This document shows positions 1 to 5,414 of a stretch of 5,414 nt of DNA, in pieces (position 1 is the stretch's first letter; each line of letters opens with the position of its first letter). The stretch is from Actinomyces sp. HMSC035G02. Lineage in GTDB: Bacteria; Actinomycetota; Actinomycetes; Actinomycetales; Actinomycetaceae. The stretch is taken from NCBI GenBank assembly GCA_001838165.1, contig KV835910.1, forward strand, positions 30,627 through 36,040, given 5' to 3'. Below the pieces are notes generated by a model. That model saw nothing but the letters and a program-made list of their open reading frames with translations. It was not told where the DNA came from and did not search any database. A program made the position numbers and the translations under genes.

Positions 1-53
1 CTGGCATCGCGGCTCTGGCGGGTAAGCGCCGCCGCGACCGTGAGGATGCCTGA
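1..53 (+). CDS. C-terminal end of an upstream gene, probable cell-wall-anchored (LPXTG-type) surface protein, 5' truncated
   Basis: Reading from base 3, the 16 codons before the TGA at 51-53 give GIAALAGKRRRDREDA. A short Ala/Gly/Leu hydrophobic segment followed by a run of Lys/Arg and then a polar end is the classic C-terminus of sortase substrates, where the tail holds the protein in the membrane until the sortase cuts at an upstream LPXTG-like motif. That motif lies outside the window, so the assignment rests on the tail alone; an ordinary membrane protein ending in a basic cytoplasmic tail is the alternative. The gene is followed by a hairpin terminator at 97-143 and lies in the same direction as the giant surface-protein gene at 509, which supports a surface-protein locus. 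Another frame is open to a TGA at 67-69, but its product has no recognisable character. Confidence 0.6.
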   Translation, partial: GIAALAGKRRRDREDA

Positions 54-96
54 GCTGAGCGCGGGCTGACCCCCACACAGGGGTACACGCCTCAAC

Positions 97-143
97 AAGG
101 GAGGGGGCGCGAGACCACACAAGGTCCCGCGCCCCCTCCCTTT
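97..143 (+). terminator. Rho-independent-type hairpin terminator after the upstream gene
   Basis: Bases 97-116 pair with 123-142 around a 6-base loop (117-122, ACACAA). The stem is 20 bp with a single A/C mismatch (112 against 127) and is very GC-rich. Only a short T run (141-143) follows, as is common in high-GC actinobacteria. It begins 43 bases after the TGA of the upstream gene and lies well before the next gene, so it most likely ends the upstream transcript. The stem is nearly symmetric and A-rich on its left edge, but no opposing gene is present to need a bidirectional terminator. A much weaker 5-bp hairpin (69-73 with 80-84) precedes it. Confidence 0.85.
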
Positions 144-274
144 ATGTGCTGCTCGCCCGCACGCCACCCCGCAACAACGCTCTAATCAACTAACGGTCAA
201 TAAGTGTGTGAGCTTAAGCACTCGGCTATCTTGTCGTTCCTTACGCTATTTCTATCGACTCGGTCACTATTGAA

Positions 275-285
275 TGATTGAATCA
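275..285. promoter_or_regulatory. Perfect 5-1-5 palindrome TGATT-G-AATCA, possible operator
   Basis: The two five-base arms are exact reverse complements around a central G. The element overlaps two copies of TTGAAT (270-275 and 278-283) spaced by 8 bases. Symmetric sites of this size upstream of a gene can be bound by dimeric regulators, but no regulator is known here and such a short palindrome can arise by chance. Confidence 0.25.
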
Positions 286-347
286 GTAGGGATTTCATGA
301 TTATTCGATAAATCTCGGTCGCCCGTGCGATTGCTCAACTAACCATC

Positions 348-380
348 AGTTCAGAGAACTTGTTCCGAAACTGTGGAACA
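348..380. promoter_or_regulatory. Cluster of four alternating GTTC/GAAC half-sites, possible operator or leader hairpins
   Basis: Two adjacent inverted repeats are seen. AGTTC (348-352) pairs with GAACT (356-360) across AGA, and TGTTCC (361-366) pairs with GGAACA (375-380) across eight bases. The inner halves also form GAAC-TT-GTTC (356-365). Four half-sites in alternating orientation within 33 bases exceed what I would expect casually. The spacing does not match the GAAC-N4-GTTC arrangement of Gram-positive LexA boxes, so SOS control is not claimed. The element lies 129 bases before the ATG of the large gene and could act as DNA operator sites or, if transcribed, as alternative small hairpins in the leader. 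Confidence 0.35.
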
Positions 381-496
381 CGCTCTTCCTGACATTGCAG
401 TCGTTAGTCGCCATGATGTGCTGATGTGTAAGGGCTAGATCGGGATCGGCGCCTTCACTACGCTGGGAGACATCCTGTCCACTTTCTGCCCCACAG

Positions 497-502
497 AAGG
501 AG
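497..502 (+). promoter_or_regulatory. Ribosome binding site of the large surface-protein gene
   Basis: AAGGAG lies six bases before the ATG at 509, a near-ideal Shine-Dalgarno position. Upstream in the same frame there is no ATG, GTG or TTG between this site and the stop TGA at 422-424, so the ATG at 509 is the only sensible start. Confidence 0.9.
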
Positions 503-508
503 AAGTCG

Positions 509-622
509 ATGTCTCGACTGCGTCCGTTCCGCGCCCGTGTGGGCGTTGCGGGTGCCGCCAGCCTGGCCGCTCTCTCGCTTCTCGTCACGTCGCTGACACC
601 CCTCGCCATGCGAGCCAGCGCC
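509..622 (+). other. Sec signal peptide of the large surface protein (residues 1-38)
   Basis: The N-terminus has a basic region with five Arg residues in the first ten (R3, R5, R8, R10 and flanking polar residues R3-R10), then a hydrophobic core at about residues 11-33 rich in Ala, Leu and Val, then A36-S37-A38 followed by AEE. The AXA motif fits signal peptidase I cleavage after A38. No twin-arginine pair and no YSIRK-type motif is present, so ordinary Sec export is inferred. Confidence 0.85.
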
Positions 623-3600
623 GCTGAAGAAAGCACACAAGCAACCGACGTGGCGTCGTCGCAGGACGCCGCCACTGCCTCGTCCGATGCGGAGACCGCC
701 GATGAAGCCGCCGACGCCGAGGGCGTTGCCGCCCCCGCTGCCGCCCGCGACGGGTCTGCCACCCTGGCGATGACCGTCGTCAACGACTCCACCACCCTGC
801 GAGTCCGCGACCAGCAGATCACGACGATCAACTTCTCGTGCTCGTCGGTGACCACGCCCTGCCAGGGTGCCGTCATCGAGATGACCCTGCCCGGCCCCAT
901 CACGCCGGCCGGCCTCAAGCTCATCGAGCAGGGCTACACGGTCGTTCCCGTCACCGGCGACGTTGTCGCGAAGAGCGAGAACTTCGTCGAGAACTCTGCC
1001 GACGGGGCGCGCGTGCAGCGCTACCGCTTCACCCTGAAGGATCCGCTGCCCGCCGGAACGTCGGACCGCATCCAGATTCCGTGGCACTACAACGGCAACG
1101 ATGCGCCGAACAACTCCACCACCACGCAGAACGTCGTCTTCTCGGCCAACAACGCCGCCAGCGTCGAGCAGACCCTGAGTACGACCTGGACCGCCTCGAC
1201 CGACGTCGCCATCAAGAAGTCCGGTCCGACGAACCGCCTGTACTACCCCGCCGTCGGTGGCGAGGCAACGTACGAGCTGAGCTACGGATACCAGCAGAAC
1301 GACACGACCAAGCCGAACGAGGTCGGCACCCGCTGGGGCGGTTCGGCCTACAACGGCAAGCTCGTCGGTATCGGCTTCCAGCAGGTGCAGAACATCAAGG
1401 TCGTCGACCCGCTGCCTGCGCAGGCCGTCTTCGTCAGCGCCTCGAACGGCGGCGTCTACGACCCGGCCACCCACTCCGTGACGTGGTCGTACGACAAGTG
1501 GACGTACCAGAACCCCCTCACCTCCACCGTGACCGTTAAGTACCCCGAGGGCACGGTGACCACCGCCGACACGGTCACCAATAAGGCGACCATCACGGCC
1601 GAGGGCATGAACGAGCCGACGAACGTCGTCTCCAAGAGCTCCGAGATCACGCACGGCTTCGCCGAGCGCAGGGTCGAGGCCAGCGCTGAGAAGATCGGCA
1701 CCTACAACCGCGACTACGCGCGCGGCGACGAGCTTCCCTGGCGTTTCGAGGGCAGCAACAACGGCAACACGACCGTGCACTTCCGCTGGGAAGACGTCAT
1801 GCCCTGCACCTGGTCCTCCGAGGACGGCAAGGCCGCCGGTGATGCCTGCGATCAGCCGGCCTTCGTCGGCCCCTACGAGTTCAAGATTTCCACCAAGTCC
1901 GGATACGAGGACATCAGTGGCTGGACCTTCGAGTACTGGACCAACAAGGGCAACCACGAGACGGTGACCTACAAGAACACCCGTACCCTCACCCTGCCGG
2001 ACGGCGAGTGGATCACCCGCTTCGTCATCGAGACCGATGTTGCTCCGCTGGCCAGGCCGACCGTCGACCTGATCAGCAAGGTCTCGCGCGACGTCCCGAG
2101 GACGGAACCCGCAGATTTCGCGAGCCACTACAACGCAGCCCTGCCCCCGGAGAAGTACTACGACACCGTGGCCTCCGAGGATTACGTCCGTATCCAGAAC
2201 TGTGCATCCGTCAAGGTCACGGACAAGGACACGGGCACCGTGGCTGTCTCGAAGGACAACACGTGTAGCTGGACTCGCATCCGCACCGAGGTGCCCGGTG
2301 TTCGAGTCAGTAAGGAACTGCGTACCAACCCCGTCGTGGTCGGCAAGCCCGCCAGCTTCATGATCGTCGCCGAGGCGCGCAAGGCCGTTGACGGCGGTGC
2401 CCCTACGCCGTTCACGGTCGTGGACCTGCTGCCTGAGGGCCTCGACGTGGACGACGCGTCCAACATTCGTGCGGAGAGCTACTCCGTCCTGAAGAACCCC
2501 GACGGCACCCCCTACGACCCGGCCAAGGTGAAGGTCGAGGTGGAAAAGAACTTCAACAACACCGGCCGCACCCTGATCCGCTGGACCGTCCCGGATCCGG
2601 TTGAAGGCGCGTTCTTCTCGAAGTACGACGCTAACGTCCTCGCCACCGCCCCCGCCGGCGATACGACGAACACCGCATGGGCGTTCATGCCGGGTGGCGG
2701 CGCGAAGCCCTACGACGAGGACCGCAGCGTCCGCAACCTCAAGTACTGCATCCGCTCCCGCGCTCAGGACACGCTCGACCTCAACCAGGACGGTTCGACG
2801 ACGGACTTCCTGTGTGACTCCAGCGTCAACTTCAAGATCGCCACGACCGCGGGTATGACGATCACGAAGGAAGTCAAGGGCAACAAGAACGCGGACTTCG
2901 TTCCCGCCGGCGAGATCGCCGAGATCGACCCGGGCGCCGACGGTGCCTACCGTTTCACGATCGCCAACGCGGGCAACGCGCCGCTGACGCAGGTCGTGGC
3001 CTACGACATCCTGCCCTACGTGGGTGACGTGGGCGTCGGCCCGGCAGCCAACCAGGCTCGCGAGTCCCGTTGGAAGCCGAACCTGAACTCCACGAACTGG
3101 ACGTTCCAGTCGGTGAAGGAGCGCCAGGGCCGTGACCCCGAGATCACGACGGTTCCGGCCTCGGACATCACGATCCAGTACTCCACGGTCCCGAACCCCT
3201 GCCGCGGCGAGGTCCTGGCCGTGGGTGGTGCCATGAACGATGCCCCCGCCGGCTGTACCCCCAACGCGTGGGGCGATGCACCCGCGAACCTGGCCTCGAT
3301 CACGGGCTTCCGTATCGTCATGAACCGCGACATCGAAGTGGGCGAGAAGATCCAGTTCGTCGCGACCATGACCTCCCCGGTCAACGCCAACCTGATCGCC
3401 TGGAACTCCGTGGCAATGGCGGGTGGCGTCACCGAGAACGGCAAGGTGTCCTACCTGCAGCCGAACGAGGCCCCCAAGGTCGGCATCAACGTCTCCACCG
3501 ACGTCGAGGTCAACAAGACCGTGGCTCGCGTCAAGATGAATGGTGACGAGGTCGTGCGCGACGCGAACGGCCTGCCCGAAACCATCGAGTCGTCCGAGGC

Positions 3601-5414
3601 AATCATGCCGGGCGACCACGTGCTCTACAAGGTCAACCTGAAGAACCACGGTCCGGCCGTTGCCTCGGGCATGAACATTGCCGACAAGCTGCCCGAAGGC
3701 GTCGAATACGTGTCCGCCGAGACGCGCATCTGCCAGGACGGTGCGACGAGCCCCTGCACGGGCCCGGTCTACGCGACCGCCAACTACGATGCGGCCGCCG
3801 GCACCTGGACCGCGATGGAGTCCGGCATCCTCGACACCAACCTGAACGTCGGTGGCACCGAGACGCTGTACGTCCTCGTGAAGGTCAAGCCCGCGACCGA
3901 CGGTGCAACCATCACGAACACCGCCACGCTGGGCGAGTACGACCAGATCGACTCCAACAAGAAGAACAACACCTCGAGCGCGACCTTCACGGTCGGCGGC
4001 ACGATCGCAGGCACCATCTTCAACGATGCCGACGCCTCGTGGACCTTCGGCACCGGTGACGACAAGCCCTTCGAGGGTGTGACGCTGCGTCTGCTCGACG
4101 CGGACGGCAACCCCCTGAAGGATGACTCCGGCGCGGACATCACCACGAAGACCGACGCCGACGGGAACTACCTGTTCAACCGCCTGCCGCTCGGCTCCTA
4201 CAAGGTCGAGGTCTTCCCGGGTGACGCGAAGGTCGACGGGACCGACGTGAACCTGGCCGACTACAAGCAGACCTACGGCTACGGCTCCTCCACGGACCGT
4301 ACCCAGGTCGGCCAGGGCAAGCTCGTGACCCCCGCGCCGATCGAGCTCACGGCCGCCGCACCTCACGTGACGAAGGTCGACTTCGGCTTCGTGAAGCCGG
4401 CGTCCGTCGGTGACTACGTCTGGTTCGACGCGAACAAGGACGGTCTCCAGGATTCTGATGAACCGGCCCTGCCCGGCATCACCGCAACCATCACGGACGC
4501 GTCCGGCAACCCCGTGACGGATGCGTCGGGTAACCCGGTTGCGGCTGTGACCACGGATGCTGTTGGTAAGTACATGTTCGAGAACCTGCTGCCCGGTGAT
4601 TACAAGATCACCTTCACCAACCCGGTGGGTTACGAGGCGACTGTGTCGCAGGCTGGCGATGATCGCGGTGCTGACTCTAATGGCACCGAGTCTGTGGTGA
4701 GCCTTGCCCAGGGCCAGGAAGACAAGACCGTGGATTATGGTCTGGTTGGTACTGGTGTGATTGGTGATCAGCTCTTTGTTGATGTGAATCAGAATGGTGG
4801 GTCTGCGCCTGATGCTGGTGATCGTCCGTTGGCTAACGTGAAGGTGACGCTGACGTGGACTGGTCCGGGTGGTGTGACTCGTACGTTTGAGACGGTCACG
4901 GATGCTCAGGGTCAGTACAAGTTCGAGAACCTGCTGCCCGGCGACTACAAGGTCTCGGTTGATCTGACCTCGTTGTTGGCGGCTGAGCCCCTGTTGGATG
5001 TGTTGACGCATGATCCGTCGGGTGATGTGGCTGCGAAGAGCATTGTGTCTGATGAGGTGAAGGCCGATAAGGACAAGCTGGCGCAGGCGTTCAAGCTGAC
5101 GGCTAACCTGACGCTGACGGGTGAGAAGAACCAGAATCTTGATCAGGACTGGGGCTTCGGAATCTCGGCTGACACCGCCATCAAGAAGGCGATCACCACT
5201 CCGGATGAGGCTGCTCAGAAGTCCTTCGAGTTCACTCCGGGTCAGCACGTGACCTACACGCTGACGCTGACCAATAATGGTCCTGGCGCCGCCACTGGCG
5301 TGAAGGTGAGCGACAAGCTCCCCGCGGGCGTTGCGTTTGAGTCCGCTGCTGGTGATGGCACCTACGACTCGGCTACTGGTGTGTGGGATCTGTCTGGCCT
5401 GACCCTGGCGAAGG
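509..5414 (+). CDS. Giant secreted modular surface protein (DUF11-like and SdrD_B/Cna_B-type repeats), probable adhesin, 3' truncated
   Basis: The frame is open from ATG 509 to the window end (1635 codons, no stop). Residues 1-38 form a Sec signal peptide ending in ASA, and 39-82 an acidic Ala/Thr/Ser linker. Residues 83-230 are a beta-rich N-terminal region with C111/C118. DUF11-like or isopeptide-type modules follow at about 231-384 (strand VAIKKSG, later TNKATIT), 386-595 (EKIG start), 596-781 (VRVSKEL), 782-996 (MTITKEV) and 998-1162 (VEVNKTV, LKNHGPA, DKLPEGV, ITNTATL). SdrD_B/Cna_B-type repeats occupy about 1163-1298, 1299-1415 and 1416-1552; the second has a likely calcium loop, DANKDGLQDSDEP at 1307-1319. 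A further DUF11 module starts at about 1555 (TNNGPGAATG, DKLPAGV). Such proteins are usually anchored by a C-terminal LPXTG signal and act as stalked adhesins; that end lies beyond the window, and the ligand cannot be read from the sequence. Codon usage changes sharply near 4450-4545. Confidence 0.93.
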   Translation, partial: MSRLRPFRARVGVAGAASLAALSLLVTSLTPLAMRASAAEESTQATDVASSQDAATASSDAETADEAADAEGVAAPAAARDGSATLAMTVVNDSTTLRVRDQQITTINFSCSSVTTPCQGAVIEMTLPGPITPAGLKLIEQGYTVVPVTGDVVAKSENFVENSADGARVQRYRFTLKDPLPAGTSDRIQIPWHYNGNDAPNNSTTTQNVVFSANNAASVEQTLSTTWTASTDVAIKKSGPTNRLYYPAVGGEATYELSYGYQQNDTTKPNEVGTRWGGSAYNGKLVGIGFQQVQNIKVVDPLPAQAVFVSASNGGVYDPATHSVTWSYDKWTYQNPLTSTVTVKYPEGTVTTADTVTNKATITAEGMNEPTNVVSKSSEITHGFAERRVEASAEKIGTYNRDYARGDELPWRFEGSNNGNTTVHFRWEDVMPCTWSSEDGKAAGDACDQPAFVGPYEFKISTKSGYEDISGWTFEYWTNKGNHETVTYKNTRTLTLPDGEWITRFVIETDVAPLARPTVDLISKVSRDVPRTEPADFASHYNAALPPEKYYDTVASEDYVRIQNCASVKVTDKDTGTVAVSKDNTCSWTRIRTEVPGVRVSKELRTNPVVVGKPASFMIVAEARKAVDGGAPTPFTVVDLLPEGLDVDDASNIRAESYSVLKNPDGTPYDPAKVKVEVEKNFNNTGRTLIRWTVPDPVEGAFFSKYDANVLATAPAGDTTNTAWAFMPGGGAKPYDEDRSVRNLKYCIRSRAQDTLDLNQDGSTTDFLCDSSVNFKIATTAGMTITKEVKGNKNADFVPAGEIAEIDPGADGAYRFTIANAGNAPLTQVVAYDILPYVGDVGVGPAANQARESRWKPNLNSTNWTFQSVKERQGRDPEITTVPASDITIQYSTVPNPCRGEVLAVGGAMNDAPAGCTPNAWGDAPANLASITGFRIVMNRDIEVGEKIQFVATMTSPVNANLIAWNSVAMAGGVTENGKVSYLQPNEAPKVGINVSTDVEVNKTVARVKMNGDEVVRDANGLPETIESSEAIMPGDHVLYKVNLKNHGPAVASGMNIADKLPEGVEYVSAETRICQDGATSPCTGPVYATANYDAAAGTWTAMESGILDTNLNVGGTETLYVLVKVKPATDGATITNTATLGEYDQIDSNKKNNTSSATFTVGGTIAGTIFNDADASWTFGTGDDKPFEGVTLRLLDADGNPLKDDSGADITTKTDADGNYLFNRLPLGSYKVEVFPGDAKVDGTDVNLADYKQTYGYGSSTDRTQVGQGKLVTPAPIELTAAAPHVTKVDFGFVKPASVGDYVWFDANKDGLQDSDEPALPGITATITDASGNPVTDASGNPVAAVTTDAVGKYMFENLLPGDYKITFTNPVGYEATVSQAGDDRGADSNGTESVVSLAQGQEDKTVDYGLVGTGVIGDQLFVDVNQNGGSAPDAGDRPLANVKVTLTWTGPGGVTRTFETVTDAQGQYKFENLLPGDYKVSVDLTSLLAAEPLLDVLTHDPSGDVAAKSIVSDEVKADKDKLAQAFKLTANLTLTGEKNQNLDQDWGFGISADTAIKKAITTPDEAAQKSFEFTPGQHVTYTLTLTNNGPGAATGVKVSDKLPAGVAFESAAGDGTYDSATGVWDLSGLTLAK
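3500..3994 (+). other. DUF11-type module (residues 998-1162)
   Basis: This is the best match to the DUF11 pattern in the N-terminal half. It has a Lys-containing first strand (VEVNKTV, K1003), the core PGDHVLYKVNLKNHGPA followed by SGMNIADKLPEGVEYVSAE (G1035-E1071 region), and a closing ITNTATL (N1137) followed by an Asn-rich SNKKNN segment. An inserted loop carries C1075 and C1083. A Lys to Asn isopeptide bond between the first and last strands is possible in this fold but was not shown. The module recurs at 5171 onward. Confidence 0.7.
4496..4543 (+). repeat. Tandem 24-bp in-frame repeat encoding DASGNPVT / DASGNPVA
   Basis: Codons 1330-1337 and 1338-1345 encode nearly the same eight residues twice in a row, inside the second SdrD_B repeat. 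The first copy uses mostly C-ending codons (GAC, TCC, GGC, CCC) and the second mostly T/G-ending ones (GAT, TCG, GGT, CCG, GTT). The duplication therefore lies exactly at the change of codon style in this gene. Confidence 0.75.
4552..4606 (+). repeat. Direct repeat copy 1 (partner at 4897-4951)
   Basis: This 55-base segment matches 4897-4951 with seven mismatches. It includes an exact 20-base identity starting at 4577 that encodes FENLLP and the first two bases of the next Gly codon. The offset is 345 bases, exactly 115 codons, so the repeat is in frame and reflects the repeated SdrD_B unit. Conservation at DNA level here is much higher than elsewhere between the two units. Confidence 0.8.
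4897..4951 (+). repeat. Direct repeat copy 2 (partner at 4552-4606)
   Basis: Second copy of the 55-base segment, in the third SdrD_B repeat. It encodes TDAQGQYKFENLLPGDYK. The last part uses GGC GAC where copy 1 uses GGT GAT, the only differences in the final 30 bases. Confidence 0.8.
5171..5414 (+). other. Second clear DUF11-type module, cut by the window end (residues 1555 onward)
   Basis: The module opens with DTAIKKAI (K1559/K1560), then PGQHVTYTLTLTNNGPGAATG and VKVSDKLPAGVAFESA, the standard DUF11 core. It follows the three SdrD_B repeats directly and parallels residues 998-1162, but lacks the cysteine-bearing loop as far as visible. Its presence after the stalk repeats suggests that more modules lie downstream. 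Confidence 0.75.

Larger units (their letters stand above)
144..494. other. Intergenic region, about 350 bases, no supported gene
   Basis: This stretch is visibly more AT-rich than the flanking genes and contains stops in all frames; the plus-strand frames give only peptides of about 20 residues or fewer without a ribosome binding site. It probably holds the promoter and leader of the large surface-protein gene. I see no convincing -35/-10 pair: TTGAAT at 278-283 followed 18 bases later by TATTCG (302-307), and TTAGTC (404-409) followed 17 bases later by TGTAAG (427-432), are both weak. Short symmetric elements include GCTTAAGC (212-219), the palindrome at 275-285, the half-site cluster at 348-380, and GACA-TCC-TGTC (469-479). 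TGATGTG occurs twice in near tandem (414-420, 422-428). Confidence 0.6.
3995..5164 (+). repeat. Three consecutive SdrD_B/Cna_B-like stalk repeats (residues 1163-1552)
   Basis: Repeat 1 (1163-1298) begins TIAGTIFNDADAS and has YLFNRLPLGSYKV; repeat 2 (1299-1415) begins SVGDYVWFDANKDG and has YMFENLLPGDYKI; repeat 3 (1416-1552) begins GVIGDQLFVDVNQNG and has YKFENLLPGDYKV. Each ends in an aromatic/Gly strand (VDFGFV, VDYGLV, QDWGFG). The pattern 'G-x-x-x-(F/W)-x-D-x-(N/D)' then 'TD-x-x-G-x-Y-x-F-x-x-L-x-x-G-x-Y' is that of SdrD_B-like domains, which form rigid stalks of Gram-positive surface proteins. Repeat 2 keeps the full acidic loop (D1307, N1309, D1311, D1315, E1318), suggesting calcium binding; the loops of repeats 1 and 3 are degenerate. 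None contains cysteine. Confidence 0.8.

Noticed and set aside
208..273. Short plus-strand frame of 21 codons starting with GTG in the intergenic region
   Set aside because: It has no ribosome binding site, uses TTA and CTA codons unlike the neighbouring gene, and encodes nothing recognisable.
356..365. Possible LexA/SOS box GAAC-TT-GTTC
   Set aside because: The Gram-positive LexA site has four bases between the half-sites; here there are two, so I list it only as a general inverted repeat.
346..924. Minus-strand open frame of 192 codons reaching into the intergenic region
   Set aside because: Its Ala/Ser/Arg-rich product mirrors the signal peptide and linker codons of the sense gene, shows no domain, and overlaps the well-supported start at 509.
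838..1539. Plus-strand open frame of 233 codons in another register
   Set aside because: The Arg/His/Pro-rich translation is a typical frame-shift shadow of high-GC coding DNA, and it lies wholly within the large gene.
3995..5164. Possible tandem DNA satellite or CRISPR-like array
   Set aside because: The periodicity comes from three protein-domain repeats of unequal length; there are no regular short repeats with unique spacers.
458..5248. Antisense open frame of 1596 codons covering almost the whole large gene
   Set aside because: It is codon-in-register with the sense gene and open only because TTA, CTA and TCA are absent from it. The product is an Arg/Gly/Val/Asp/His/Leu-rich string without recognisable domains, and the sense frame has a signal peptide, ribosome binding site and known domain patterns.

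Overview
The window suggests a high-GC Gram-positive actinobacterium. Coding parts are GC-rich with mostly G/C third positions, the surface-protein architecture is typical, and an upstream gene ends in an 'Ala-rich hydrophobic stretch then KRRRDRED' tail. An oral or gut member of the Actinomyces/Schaalia group is a reasonable guess, but that is inference from style rather than from a marker gene.

Layout. (1) Positions 1-53 hold the last 16 codons of an upstream gene, whose C-terminus looks like the membrane segment and positively charged tail of a sortase-type cell-wall protein. (2) Positions 97-143 form a strong 20-bp hairpin terminator. (3) Positions 144-494 are an AT-richer intergenic stretch without a convincing gene. 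It carries several short inverted repeats, notably a cluster of four alternating GTTC/GAAC half-sites at 348-380 and a TGATT-G-AATCA palindrome at 275-285. No clear sigma-70 type promoter could be assigned. (4) A ribosome binding site at 497-502 precedes one very large plus-strand gene that starts at ATG 509 and is still open at the window end (at least 1635 residues).

The large gene encodes an exported, modular surface protein. It has a Sec signal peptide (about residues 1-38) and an acidic Ala/Thr/Ser linker (39-82). A large N-terminal part (83-1162) follows, made of several beta-sandwich modules of the DUF11/isopeptide type with six closely spaced cysteine pairs. Next come three SdrD_B/Cna_B-type stalk repeats (about 1163-1552), then the beginning of another DUF11 module. 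The C-terminal anchor is outside the window. Together with the upstream tail, this looks like part of a cluster of cell-wall-anchored adhesin genes.

The most interesting internal signals are an abrupt change of codon usage near 4450-4545, coinciding with a tandem 24-bp repeat, and the restriction of all cysteines to the first 1083 residues as six local pairs. I did not find a clearly new biological system such as a defence island, CRISPR array or mobile element. The window is essentially one giant adhesin-like gene plus its upstream control region.
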